A stretch of 64,000 nucleotides of DNA from Bacteroidales bacterium (lineage in GTDB: Bacteria > Bacteroidota > Bacteroidia > Bacteroidales > VadinHA17), in NCBI GenBank assembly GCA_017999895.1, contig JAGNKY010000002.1, positions 186,001 to 250,000 on the forward strand. Reading direction: 5' to 3'. Numbering within the stretch: the stretch's first letter is position 1; every line of letters begins with the position of its first letter. Below, piece by piece: positions 34,145-43,413 of the stretch. The notes beneath the pieces were generated by a model. That model was not told the DNA's origin. It made no database searches and saw only the letters and a list, made by a program, of their open reading frames with translations. The translations under genes and the position numbers were made by a program.

Positions 34145-35950
34145 ATGAAGAAATTATTTTTCTCACTGGGAATTCTGTGGAGTGGCTGGCTGTTTGCACA
34201 AAATAATCTAAAAAGTTACGAATATTGGTTTAATAATGATTACTCAGGCAAACAGACGGTTGTCATTTCGTCCGCCGCTCAGCATCATTTAATCACGAGC
34301 CTCGATGTTTCGGGTTTACCCGACGGAGTAAACGTTCTGAACATCCGTTACAGAGATGAAAAAAATATTTACAGCAGCATACTGAGCAAAACTTTCTATA
34401 AAAGCTCTATTGGCTTTGCAACCGACAAAAAGATCGTAGAATACGAATATTGGTTCAATAATGATTACTCAGGCAAACAGACGGTTGCCATTTTGCCCGC
34501 CGTTCAGCACCATTTAATCACGAACCTCGATGTTTCGGGTTTACCAGACGGAGTAAACGTTCTGAACATCCGTTATAAGGATGAAAAGAATATTTACAGC
34601 AGCATACTGAGCAAAACTTTCTATAAAAGCTCTATTGGCTTTGCATCCGGCAAAAAGATCGTAGAATACGAATATTGGTTCAATAATGATTACTCAAGCA
34701 AACAGACGGTTGCCATTTCGCCCGCCGCTCAGCACCATTTAATCACGAACCTCGATGTTTCGGGTTTACCAGACGGAGTAAACGTTCTGAACATTCGTTA
34801 TAAGGATGAAAAGAATATTTACAGCAGCGTACTGAGTAAAACTTTTTATAAAAAAGAGAGCAGTCAGATTGCCGATAACAAAATTTCCGGTTACAGGTAT
34901 TGGCTGGATGATGATTTCAGTAATGCAGTATATGTTTCGATACCAACACCTTCAAAACAACTTGTGCTTCTGGAAAATATAGATTTGACAAAAGTTCCAA
35001 AGGGACAACATTCGATTCATTTTCAGTTTCGCGATTTTGCCGGACTATGGAGTGTTGTAACAACCGATATAATCGAAAAACAATCTTTCCCAATAGCCGA
35101 TTTTAGTTATACTACCGAGGCATCCTGTGATTACACGACTGTTACTTTCAGCAATAAAAGTATAGACGGAGACAGTTATTATTGGGATTTTGGTGATGGC
35201 AGCAATAGCAACATTGCTAATCCGGTCCATACGTATTCCGGCCCCGGTATTTACACTGTAAGCCTTACTGTCACCGATGATGTTACTCACGCAAATAATA
35301 CAAAACAGCTTACAATAACTGTAATTGGTAATACAGGTAATTCTATCAATGTAACGGCTTGCAAAGGCTATCTATCCCCAAGTAAAAATTATTACTTTAC
35401 ATCCTCAGGGACATACAATGACATCATTCCCAACCACTGTGGATGCGACAGCCTTATAACTATAAATCTGACAATCAAAACTGTAAACACTTCTGTTACT
35501 TCAAACGGTTCTACCTTGACAGCAAATGCAGCTAACGCTGCCTATCAATGGCTCGATTGTAATAATAATTTTTCAAAAATAGAAGGCGAAACGAACCAGA
35601 GTTTCACACCGACAGTTTCAGGTAATTATGCCGTTGAAGTCTCTCAAGACGGATGTATTGATACTTCGGCTTGTTATGGAATAACCATAGTAAGTATTTT
35701 TGATAATGTTTTCTCAGATAATATACGCATTTATCCTAACCCGACTTCAGGGAACTTGATGATAGATCTGGGACAACAATTGTCTGAAATATCTGTAGAA
35801 ATCAACGATATCAACGGAAAAGTTATAAGAACAGAAAAATTTTATAACAGAAGGTTGATTGATATGAGTTTAAATGAACCTGCTGGAATTTACTTTATCA
35901 AGTTGGTTTCGGACCATAATATGGCTGTTTTCAGAGTAATAAAGAATTGA
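34145..35950 (+). CDS. T9SS-secreted protein with four 75-residue repeats and PKD domain
   Basis: I start this gene at the ATG at 34145 (601 residues), because it begins a clean signal peptide (KKLFFSLGILWSGWLFAQ) 1 bp after the upstream stop; an earlier in-frame ATG at 34109 would destroy the signal. Four tandem 75-residue units follow (about 25-315), beginning YEYWFNNDYS; the first three are nearly identical and the fourth is diverged. A PKD domain (about 316-395, YYWDFGDGS), an Ig-like region (about 400-515) and a C-terminal type IX sorting domain (about 520-601, IRIYPNPTSGNL and GIYFIKLVS) complete it. It should be exported by Sec, then moved to the surface by T9SS. Adhesion or matrix binding is likely. 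Confidence 0.9.
   Translation: MKKLFFSLGILWSGWLFAQNNLKSYEYWFNNDYSGKQTVVISSAAQHHLITSLDVSGLPDGVNVLNIRYRDEKNIYSSILSKTFYKSSIGFATDKKIVEYEYWFNNDYSGKQTVAILPAVQHHLITNLDVSGLPDGVNVLNIRYKDEKNIYSSILSKTFYKSSIGFASGKKIVEYEYWFNNDYSSKQTVAISPAAQHHLITNLDVSGLPDGVNVLNIRYKDEKNIYSSVLSKTFYKKESSQIADNKISGYRYWLDDDFSNAVYVSIPTPSKQLVLLENIDLTKVPKGQHSIHFQFRDFAGLWSVVTTDIIEKQSFPIADFSYTTEASCDYTTVTFSNKSIDGDSYYWDFGDGSNSNIANPVHTYSGPGIYTVSLTVTDDVTHANNTKQLTITVIGNTGNSINVTACKGYLSPSKNYYFTSSGTYNDIIPNHCGCDSLITINLTIKTVNTSVTSNGSTLTANAANAAYQWLDCNNNFSKIEGETNQSFTPTVSGNYAVEVSQDGCIDTSACYGITIVSIFDNVFSDNIRIYPNPTSGNLMIDLGQQLSEISVEINDINGKVIRTEKFYNRRLIDMSLNEPAGIYFIKLVSDHNMAVFRVIKN
34217..35090 (+). repeat. 225-bp in-frame tandem repeat (three near-identical copies, one diverged)
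   Basis: Copies start at the same codon at 34217, 34442, 34667 and 34892, exactly 225 bp apart. The first three differ by only a few bases; the fourth keeps the length and the aromatic/Asp pattern (YRYWLDDDFS) but is otherwise diverged. The near-identity of the first three points to recent duplication or gene conversion. Confidence 0.95.
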
Positions 35951-35992
35951 TAAGCATACTTTATTTTCAAAGAAGGATAAGAAGTAATTATT

Positions 35993-36020
35993 AAACCCCG
36001 ATGATAAGTCATCGGGGTTT
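35993..36020. terminator. Bidirectional terminator-like hairpin
   Basis: AAACCCCGATGA and TCATCGGGGTTT form a perfect 12-bp stem with loop TAAG, between the plus-strand T9SS gene and the minus-strand tRNA-Asp. Flanking A/T tracts on both sides allow termination from either direction. Confidence 0.85.
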
Positions 36021-36029
36021 TAAATCTCG

Positions 36030-36103
36030 CGGTGCGGACGGGGCTCGAACCCGCGACCCCCGGCGTGACAGGCCGGTATTCTAACCATCTGAACTACCGC
36101 ACC
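36030..36103 (-). tRNA. tRNA-Asp (GTC)
   Basis: On the minus strand a 74-nt cloverleaf reads: acceptor arm GGTGCGG paired with CCGCACC, D-arm with GTTCAGATGGTTAGAAT, anticodon stem CCGGC/GCCGG enclosing CTGTCAC with anticodon GTC, and T-arm GCGGGTTCGAGCCCCGT. CCA is not encoded, so it must be added after trimming. It is the only tRNA gene seen in the window. Confidence 0.97.
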
Positions 36104-36235
36104 ATGGTTGTTAGCCAAAACTTTGCACTGGCGAATAATGCCATGCAAAATTAACCGAAAAATTTATTATACAAAATAAAATGCTTAATTGAGATTCCTG
36201 CTTACCCGACGTAGTTTTAACTAATGCAATATTTA

Positions 36236-36260
36236 CACCCAGCACCAAGCACCCAGCACC
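36236..36260. repeat. 11-bp direct repeat CACCCAGCACC
   Basis: CACCCAGCACC occurs twice, separated by AAG, immediately next to the stop codon of the isomerase-like gene. Reiterated CCAGCACC words are a recurring feature of Bacteroidota spacers. Confidence 0.7.
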
Positions 36261-36261
36261 A

Positions 36262-37113
36262 TCACACTGCCATCACTCCCTTGAAGTATCCGATAGATTC
36301 AGCTATCCCTGCCAGAGGATCTTTCATATCCTTTTCATACTCCAGACTGCACATACCGCTGTATTTAATCTTGCGAAGTGTGGCAACAAACTTAGGTATA
36401 TCTATCACTCCCCTGCCCATCTCCACAGTTTTGCCGGCCTTTGATGCATCGGATACATCTTTGATGTGGATATCAAAAAGTCGCTTACTATAACGTTCGG
36501 CATCAACTGATGGGTCGGCACCGTCGCGGACCGTATGGCCGATATCCAGGCAAATTCCCATCCTTGAATCCATGTCTTTAATATGATTCCATATATCTGT
36601 GGCATTCGGGAAAAGCGGATTATCGGGTCCATGATTGTGGATTGCCAGCCTCATATCATAATCCTTCACTTTTTTCTCAACATAAGGCAAAAGCTCATAA
36701 TTGGGTGCGCCCACTATCATCTTCACTCCTGCATTTTTAGCATATTCAAACGCCCGATCTACTTCCTGCTCGCTTTTCATATAGACAACACCAACAGTAT
36801 AAACAGTAATTCCTTCCGATTTGAATCTTCCGATAACTGATTTTATCGTTTCCGGTGTGCTATTCATCGGCAGATAAACGTCCTTCAATGAAAGATTCAA
36901 AACATTTACCCGTTTCATTATCTCAATTGCCTTTTCTATTGGCACCTGAGCAAATGTATAACCTGCCATACCTATATTGAACAGATCGGCTTTCTTTTTG
37001 CCTGGTACTGCCTGCGCAGCTTCGCTGACAGCTTCCTTTCCGAAAACCGGCACTGCTCCAGCCGCAAGAAGCCCTGCTCCAGTCAGCTTTATAAAATCAC
37101 GACGTGTATTCAT
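36262..37113 (-). CDS. Tat-exported sugar phosphate isomerase/epimerase-like protein
   Basis: This 283-residue protein has a twin-arginine signal (NTRRDFIKLTGAGLL) and then an AP-endonuclease-2-type TIM barrel, the sugar phosphate isomerase/epimerase superfamily. Metal-site signatures include MRLAIHNHG near residue 155, GICLDIGHTVRDG near 187-199, and DIHIKDV near 215. Export suggests it acts on a periplasmic sugar or is cofactor loaded before export. The neighbouring genes include a ROK kinase and a GH38 mannosidase, supporting a role in sugar use. The substrate cannot be read from the sequence. Confidence 0.85.
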   Translation of the reverse strand: MNTRRDFIKLTGAGLLAAGAVPVFGKEAVSEAAQAVPGKKKADLFNIGMAGYTFAQVPIEKAIEIMKRVNVLNLSLKDVYLPMNSTPETIKSVIGRFKSEGITVYTVGVVYMKSEQEVDRAFEYAKNAGVKMIVGAPNYELLPYVEKKVKDYDMRLAIHNHGPDNPLFPNATDIWNHIKDMDSRMGICLDIGHTVRDGADPSVDAERYSKRLFDIHIKDVSDASKAGKTVEMGRGVIDIPKFVATLRKIKYSGMCSLEYEKDMKDPLAGIAESIGYFKGVMAV

Positions 37114-37240
37114 ATTTTGATTTTTTAGTACATACTTCTTACTTGTATGAAACTTAAAGATAAATAAAAATCATTTCTTGAAAAACAATTTTAAATAACT
37201 TTTTAACTAAATTTTAAAAAAAAATTCCAATCCGCTATTT

Positions 37241-39193
37241 TTAGTTTTTTACAATAAGATCATTATTCAATAGCCTGCAATTATATGTCTGAATAATTGC
37301 CAGAAGTTTTTCTTCCATCCTTTTCTGGATATCGAGAAGCTGACCAGCAAGATTATTCTCGAAGTATCTGTCAGTTTTATAGTTGATCAACCTGACAGTT
37401 TTATTATCTATCATTTCAAGAACATAGTCGTCCATAAACAAACAGTAAGTGTTTCCTATCGTATTAAATGCAAAAGATTCCGAATCTTCATCGAACACGT
37501 TATTGCCGAATGCTATATATTCTTCGTCGTAATTAAGAAAACCAAGTACAGAAGGCATGATGTCAATCTGCTGGGCTATCCGGTTTTTCATTCCTTTAAG
37601 ATTACTGTTATGCATATAAAAAGCAACTGGAACGCTGAAATGACCTAAAGTATTCTGATATTCTTTGAAAATTATTTCGTTTGTATGGTCTGCAGTTATT
37701 ACAAAAAGAGTACTGTCAAACCAGGGCTTTCCCTTTACTTCATCGAAGAATCGCTTTAGAGCATAATCGCTGTATCTTATTGTTTTACAAATAGGTATAG
37801 GTCCATCTTCAAATATCTCCTCATACTTTTCAGGTACTTTAAATGGATGATGCGACGAGATAGTAAAAATCGAGGCAATAAAGGGTTGCTTAAAAGAATC
37901 GAGTTTCGATGCAAAAAACTGCATAAAGGGTTCATCCCACAAACCCCACATGCCGTCATAATCTTCCTTGCTTCCATGATATTCATTTTTGCCGAAATAA
38001 TCTTCGAAACCTGCCATTTTCGAGAATGAATCGAAACCCATAGAACCGTTAGGAGCACCATGGAAAAAAGCTGAATAATAACCTTTCTTCCTGAGAAGCG
38101 ATGGTAAGCCGTTAATCGTATTATTGGCATAGTGCGATATTATATAAGGCGTTTCGAGCGAAGGTAAAGAAGCAAGAATGGAAGGCATGGCATCAATTGA
38201 TTTATTACCATTTGCCAGACTGACATCAAAGGTCAGACTTTCTGCAAGAAGAGAATCAAGAAACGGAGTATAACCCTTATAACTTCCTCCATCTAGATTT
38301 TTATTATAAAATCCTATATATTCTCTTCCAAAACTTTCCAATATAATTATAATTACGTTGAGCTGACAAAAGTTTCCTATAGGGGCAGGTCTGTAATGAG
38401 GATTATAAATCTTCACAAGTTGTTCCTCATCAAAAAAATTATAACATACAAGCTCTTTTTTCCCCCATGTGCGTAGAATGCTGAAAGGAGTATTGAGAAC
38501 TATCCCTACGTTTCGAGGATCGTTAACATATCTTGCGGCATTGCTTATTGTTATTGGACGCGTGGAATGCTTGAAGCCTCCACGGGCAGCACCAACAATA
38601 AACAAAATTGTAAGCGGGAAAATAATAAGATTAACTCCAAAATATACAAACTTATTCCTATGAATGGGTTTTTCAAGCTTTACCTTCCCATAAAGATAAA
38701 CCATCAAAACTACAAGCAAAAGTGTGAAAAGTGTTACCTGCCAGTAATCGGTCATAAATTTAAAAAAGAGCTTCCCAAGATTCTCCTCATTCCTGAATGT
38801 ACCAAAAACATCGGCTGTTGCCCGCTTCCCTAAAAATCTGTAATAAATACAATCCGCACCGTTCATCGCAAGCATCAGAAAGTTTACAACAAAAAATATC
38901 CATTTCGATATCTCCTGATAAACCTTATTATATCTGATATCGAAAGGAATAACCTGCATCAAAATAAAAAGCATGTTATAATAAACAACTGCCGACAGGT
39001 CGAACACTACACCTCCACGTAAAGCCGAAAAAAACTCTCTTGTGGTGAGAACAGGAAACATGTCGTGATTAAAAAACCAGAATCCAATCCTCGAAAGAGT
39101 AAGAAGAAACATAATCAGAAAAATCCTGTAAATCAGGACTGTGAAGGCGTTTTTGAAAATTAAATTTTTATTCACTCTATTTACTACTTCCAT
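37241..39193 (-). CDS. LTA-synthase/alkaline-phosphatase-superfamily membrane enzyme
   Basis: This 650-residue protein has about five N-terminal membrane helices (near residues 17-37, 66-84, 97-117, 152-170 and 186-203) followed by a periplasmic sulfatase-fold domain. The metal ligand Glu286 lies in ILESFGR. The nucleophile site reads ANGNKSIDAMPS, with Ser332 where Gram-positive LtaS uses Thr. TADHTNE provides the Asp and His near 510. Gram-negative bacteria lack lipoteichoic acid, so it likely transfers phosphoglycerol or phosphoethanolamine to envelope glycans or lipids. It is transcribed away from the ROK gene. Confidence 0.88.
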   Translation of the reverse strand: MEVVNRVNKNLIFKNAFTVLIYRIFLIMFLLTLSRIGFWFFNHDMFPVLTTREFFSALRGGVVFDLSAVVYYNMLFILMQVIPFDIRYNKVYQEISKWIFFVVNFLMLAMNGADCIYYRFLGKRATADVFGTFRNEENLGKLFFKFMTDYWQVTLFTLLLVVLMVYLYGKVKLEKPIHRNKFVYFGVNLIIFPLTILFIVGAARGGFKHSTRPITISNAARYVNDPRNVGIVLNTPFSILRTWGKKELVCYNFFDEEQLVKIYNPHYRPAPIGNFCQLNVIIIILESFGREYIGFYNKNLDGGSYKGYTPFLDSLLAESLTFDVSLANGNKSIDAMPSILASLPSLETPYIISHYANNTINGLPSLLRKKGYYSAFFHGAPNGSMGFDSFSKMAGFEDYFGKNEYHGSKEDYDGMWGLWDEPFMQFFASKLDSFKQPFIASIFTISSHHPFKVPEKYEEIFEDGPIPICKTIRYSDYALKRFFDEVKGKPWFDSTLFVITADHTNEIIFKEYQNTLGHFSVPVAFYMHNSNLKGMKNRIAQQIDIMPSVLGFLNYDEEYIAFGNNVFDEDSESFAFNTIGNTYCLFMDDYVLEMIDNKTVRLINYKTDRYFENNLAGQLLDIQKRMEEKLLAIIQTYNCRLLNNDLIVKN

Positions 39194-39401
39194 TTTTGAC
39201 TTAATGCTAAATTGTCTTACCCTGCTCTTTATTCAATGGAATTACAGGGTTAAGAATAAATTTAAAAGGCGAATTTAATTTTTATTCATAAATCAGTAGA
39301 AAATATACTTATCTAAAATCTTATTATTTTAAACTTTTCATAAATGCCTGTTTATTATTTTTTATCTTTAGATAATAAAATGTATAAGTAAAACATAAAC
39401 T

Positions 39402-40379
39402 ATGAACATTATAGGAATAGATATTGGCGGTACCAAATGCTCAGTTTTACTTGGTAAACTTGAAAATGATAATTTGTCAGTTACCGATAAAGAGACGGTC
39501 TTAACCAGAGAATATCCAGATCCATATCGGATGATCAATCATCTGCAAACTATGATTGAACGGATAATGAAAAAGAATAATGTCGACCTCGTTTCAGTAC
39601 AGTCAATCGGCATAAGTTGCGGCGGTCCTCTTGATAATACCCGTGGAATTATACAATCACCGCCAAACCTTCCCGGATGGAATAATATTCCTATAGTAAA
39701 ATTGTTTGAAGAAAAATTCGGAATACCTGCAGCAATACAGAATGATGCCAACGCATGTGCTCTGGCTGAGTGGCTTATAGGTGCCGGAAAAGGAACTTCC
39801 AATATGGTCTTTCTGACTTTCGGCACCGGCATGGGAGCAGGATTGATATTAAACGGCAGGCTTTACTGCGGAACGAACAATAATGCCGGTGAAGTGGGAC
39901 ATATAAGGCTGGCTGAAGATGGTCCTATAGGCTACGGAAAAGCCGGCTCTTTTGAAGGTTTCTGCAGCGGTGGAGGTATTGCCCGACTGGCAAAATCGGT
40001 GGTATCCGCACGACTTGCAAAAAATGAAAAAGTAAATTTCTGCCCATCTGTTGAAAAGATTGAAGAAATCGACACAAGAATTGTGACCCAGGCTGCCTTG
40101 AACGGCGACCCTGTAGCCAGTGAAATAATTAATACAGCGGCCGAATATTTAGGCAGAGGACTTGCAATATTGATTGACATTCTTAACCCTGAATGCATAA
40201 TCATTGGAAGCATATATACACGCAACGAATCGCTTTTTAAGCCTGTCGTCGAAAAAGTATTGAAGAAAGAGGCTCTTCCTGAAGCACTTGAGGTATGCAA
40301 AATTAAACCGGCTGTACTCGGTGAATCATTAGGCGATTATGCCGCTTTATGTGTGGCAGTTTATAAAGACATGTTTTGA
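39402..40379 (+). CDS. ROK family sugar kinase or regulator
   Basis: This 325-residue protein has the ROK ATP-binding start IGIDIGGTKCSVLLG (about 3-17), ISCGGPLDN, the sugar-binding Asn-Asp in IQNDANACALAE (about 111-122), and GTGMGAGLI. The usual ROK zinc motif (CxCGxxGC) after EVGHIRL is absent; the loop is GPIGYGKAGSFEGFCSGGG. It has no helix-turn-helix, so a kinase (glucose, mannose or ManNAc type) is more likely than a repressor. It precedes the GH38 mannosidase by 126 bp on the same strand, suggesting mannose-type sugar use. Confidence 0.88.
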   Translation: MNIIGIDIGGTKCSVLLGKLENDNLSVTDKETVLTREYPDPYRMINHLQTMIERIMKKNNVDLVSVQSIGISCGGPLDNTRGIIQSPPNLPGWNNIPIVKLFEEKFGIPAAIQNDANACALAEWLIGAGKGTSNMVFLTFGTGMGAGLILNGRLYCGTNNNAGEVGHIRLAEDGPIGYGKAGSFEGFCSGGGIARLAKSVVSARLAKNEKVNFCPSVEKIEEIDTRIVTQAALNGDPVASEIINTAAEYLGRGLAILIDILNPECIIIGSIYTRNESLFKPVVEKVLKKEALPEALEVCKIKPAVLGESLGDYAALCVAVYKDMF

Positions 40380-40424
40380 AATAATCAACATCACAGCAAT
40401 GACACAGACTCGACTGATAATCAG

Positions 40425-40475
40425 AGATATCCTAATCCACAAAAATCCGTTCTATCCGCGTTATCCGCATGCTAT
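40425..40475. repeat. TATCCGC direct repeats
   Basis: The spacer between ROK and the mannosidase holds AAAATCCGTTCTATCCGC followed by GTTATCCGCATGC, in which TATCCGC-like words recur. Words of this type recur in Bacteroidota spacers. No hairpin or gene is seen. Confidence 0.5.
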
Positions 40476-40505
40476 AAATAAAGATTCTAAATAAATTACT
40501 CAAAC

Positions 40506-43073
40506 ATGAAAAAGGAAAGTTCACATAATAAGAACCATATTTCAAGAAGGAAGTTTATCAACCGTACTCTCGCAGGCACTGCGGCGATTGCTTTATTTCC
40601 GGAACTTAAGTTTTACGGCAACAGTCATCTGCAGTCCGACCCATGGCCTGCCAATGCTTCGAAGTTAAGGTTTCACATGATAGCCCAGGCACATATTGAC
40701 CCTGTGTGGCTCTGGCCATGGTCCGAAGGTGTTTCGGTTGTACATAGCACCTTCCGTTCGGCACTCGATAGAATGAATGAAACGCCAGACTTTTGTTTTA
40801 CGGCCAGCTCCGCTCAGTTTTTTCAATGGGTCGCCGAAAATGACCCTGCTATGCTTGCCGAAATACGTAAACGCGTCGAAGAAGGACGCTGGAATATAGT
40901 CGGAGGCTGGTGGGTTGAACCCGACGTAAATATCCCATGCGGCGAATCACTTGTACGACAGGGGCTCTATGGTCAGCTAACCTTTGAGAAACTTGTAGGC
41001 CGCCGTGCAACGGTCGCATTCAATCCCGACTCGTTCGGCCATGCCGGCACCCTGCCACAGATTTTCAAACTGCAGGGAATGGAAAATTACGTTTTTATGA
41101 GGCCTCAGCCACATGAGAAATCACTTCCCGCAGATATCTTCCTATGGGAAGGCCCTGATGGAACACAAATACTTAATTACAGAATACCTATTAGTTACAA
41201 CGATACTGGTCCTGTAAAAAACAGAATAAAGCAGATAATTGCCCAGTTCAAAAACCAGCCGGTAAAAAGCTTTATGTCGTTCTATGGCGCAGGCGACCAC
41301 GGAGGAGGTGCAACAAAAGAATATATAAACTCCATACTCGAACTCCAGAAAGAAAAAGGAGCCCCCGTAGTAATTTTCAGCACACCTGAACGCTATTTCA
41401 AAGAGATAAGGGAAGATAAAACTTTAAACCTGCCAGTTGTTAAGGATGATCTCCAGCATCACGCTGTCGGATGTTATACCGCATGGACAGAAATAAAAAA
41501 GCTCAACCGGCAGAGCGAAGAAGCACTTATCACTGCAGAAAAGATTTCCACAATAGGATCGGCAAAATGGGAATTCGATTATCCACATGAAGAATTTACC
41601 CGGGCATGGGAAAGAGTATTGTTTCTGCAATTTCACGACAGTCTGGCAGGGACATCTCTCTATGATCATGAGATAACTGTAAGGGAAGGATACGGCAAAG
41701 CTCTCGACACAGCCCATCAGGCTGCATATATGGCTCTTCAGAAACTTGAATGGCAAGTTCCGGCTGAAGACCCTGCTTCACAGTATATACTGGTATTCAA
41801 TCCGCATGCATGGGAGGTAAAAACACATATTGAATATGACCTCAACTGGAGAGACTTACAGAATCCTTCACGTGTGGAGGACGAACAGGGTAACAGTCTT
41901 GTTCATCAGTGGACTTCAGGTTCCTCAGAGGCCGGAAGCCGTAGAAAACTGATTTTAGGTACATCTATACCACCATGCAGCTATCGTCAGCTTCGTATAA
42001 AAGAAGGGAATCCAGCCCCTTCTAAAAACATTGTAAAAGCTGAAGGAAACGAAATGGAAAATGAATATTTGAGAGTAAAGGTTTCAGAATCAGGTAAAAT
42101 AGGTATTTATGACAGGGAAAATGGAATCGAAATCTTCACCGGAGGCTCAACAGGATGCAGAGCGGTTGTTATTGATGATCCCAGCGATACATGGAGTCAT
42201 GATATAAAATCTTTTACAAACGAAATCGGAGAATTTGGCAAGGCAGTAATTAAAGTTATCGAAACAGGTCCGCTAAGGGCAATAATCAGATCAATAAATA
42301 ATTATGGAAATTCCTCCCTCATTATTGACTGGATTTTATATGCAGGTTCACGTCAGCTTGAGGCGAATGTTACACTCGACTGGCACGAACATCTTAAGAT
42401 GCTCAAGTTCTCATTCCCTGTTGATGTGGCTGAACCGACGGCTACTTTTGAAATACCTTACGGGCATATTGTTCGTGAAACAAACGGTAACGAAGAGTCG
42501 GGCCAAAGGTGGATTGACCTCACAGGCATAAAAAATGGGAACACCTATGGTCTGACAGTTTTAAACGATGCAAAATACGGTTACAGTGTTTCGGGAAGTG
42601 ATATGAGGATTTCAGTGACACGCTCTGCTGTTTACGCCCATCATCAGCCGAAAAAACTCGAGCCCGGAAAAGAATATATCTGGATGGATCAGGGGATACA
42701 GACTTTCAGAATGCTGCTTGTGCCCCATAAAGGCGGATGGCAGGAAAACAATATTATCAGGATTGCCGAAGAATTCAGCTCTTCCCCCTTGATAATATAT
42801 CAGGGCATTCACCTGGGGAAGATGCCCAAATCAGATTCGTTCCTCTCAATTGATGCAGCGAATATTATTATTAAGGTAATAAAAAAATCGGAAAAAAACA
42901 ATGATATTATTATCCGCATGATCGAAAGTCTGGGAATTAAGTCGGAAGCAAACCTCAAGGCAACATTTATCAATTTTGAATGGAGTGGAAATTTTCGCCC
43001 GTTCGAGATAAAGACGTTGCGGATAAACAGAAAAACCGGCGAAATAAAGGAGGTTAACCTGCTCGAGGAATAA
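40506..43073 (+). CDS. GH38-family alpha-mannosidase, exported
   Basis: This 855-residue enzyme has a Tat-like signal with Arg-Arg-Lys-Phe (SRRKFINRT). Its catalytic domain has the zinc pair His63 and Asp65 in QAHIDPVWLWPW, and the nucleophile Asp175 in AFNPDSFGHAGT. Further family motifs are GAGDHGGG and LQFHDSLAGTSLYDHE. The C-terminal beta domains have no catalytic motif that I see. GH38 enzymes cleave alpha-mannosyl links from N-glycans or mannans. Upstream ROK and downstream nuclease genes are not obvious partners. Export makes periplasmic trimming of host or algal mannosides plausible. Confidence 0.92.
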   Translation: MKKESSHNKNHISRRKFINRTLAGTAAIALFPELKFYGNSHLQSDPWPANASKLRFHMIAQAHIDPVWLWPWSEGVSVVHSTFRSALDRMNETPDFCFTASSAQFFQWVAENDPAMLAEIRKRVEEGRWNIVGGWWVEPDVNIPCGESLVRQGLYGQLTFEKLVGRRATVAFNPDSFGHAGTLPQIFKLQGMENYVFMRPQPHEKSLPADIFLWEGPDGTQILNYRIPISYNDTGPVKNRIKQIIAQFKNQPVKSFMSFYGAGDHGGGATKEYINSILELQKEKGAPVVIFSTPERYFKEIREDKTLNLPVVKDDLQHHAVGCYTAWTEIKKLNRQSEEALITAEKISTIGSAKWEFDYPHEEFTRAWERVLFLQFHDSLAGTSLYDHEITVREGYGKALDTAHQAAYMALQKLEWQVPAEDPASQYILVFNPHAWEVKTHIEYDLNWRDLQNPSRVEDEQGNSLVHQWTSGSSEAGSRRKLILGTSIPPCSYRQLRIKEGNPAPSKNIVKAEGNEMENEYLRVKVSESGKIGIYDRENGIEIFTGGSTGCRAVVIDDPSDTWSHDIKSFTNEIGEFGKAVIKVIETGPLRAIIRSINNYGNSSLIIDWILYAGSRQLEANVTLDWHEHLKMLKFSFPVDVAEPTATFEIPYGHIVRETNGNEESGQRWIDLTGIKNGNTYGLTVLNDAKYGYSVSGSDMRISVTRSAVYAHHQPKKLEPGKEYIWMDQGIQTFRMLLVPHKGGWQENNIIRIAEEFSSSPLIIYQGIHLGKMPKSDSFLSIDAANIIIKVIKKSEKNNDIIIRMIESLGIKSEANLKATFINFEWSGNFRPFEIKTLRINRKTGEIKEVNLLEE

Positions 43074-43413
43074 CTCTCCGCTACAAACTCTATTCTTTTA
43101 AAACTACGTAACATGTTGCCGTTTTTAGATTATTGAGGAATACAGTGTTATAGCTTCTATAAATATAAAGCTGCGTAGCAGCGGTCTGTTTGTAGCTAAG
43201 GTCACATTATGAAATATGAGCCGCGTAGCGGCGGCCTGTGAAGATAATCAGATATATCCGAACCAATGAAATAACAACAAAAAAAATTTGCGAAATGCGC
43301 CGGTGTCACCAGGTAAAAATATTCTATAGTATTCTTTATTTCTTTATTTTAGTCGGACAGAAGTTATATGCAAATTCTATTTTAAATCATAACCGCATAC
43401 AATAGGATAAATA
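43074..43413. other. Spacer with two palindromic GC-rich repeat units
   Basis: This 340-bp stretch contains no gene. Two related units, GCTGCGTAGCAGCGGTCTG (43170-43188) and GCCGCGTAGCGGCGGCCTG (43220-43238), lie 50 bp apart in the same direction. Each has a palindromic core. The rest is AT-rich. Confidence 0.7.
43170..43240 (+). repeat. Two copies of a palindromic GCYGCGTAGCRGC unit
   Basis: The two units differ by a compensating change in the palindrome: CTGCGTAGCAG versus CCGCGTAGCGG. That keeps base pairing, which suggests selection on a hairpin. Related words recur in Bacteroidota intergenic DNA and look like REP-type elements. No transposase is nearby. Confidence 0.65.

Noticed and set aside
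43170..43240. CRISPR array
   Set aside because: There are only two units with one 31-bp gap, no spacer array and no cas gene.
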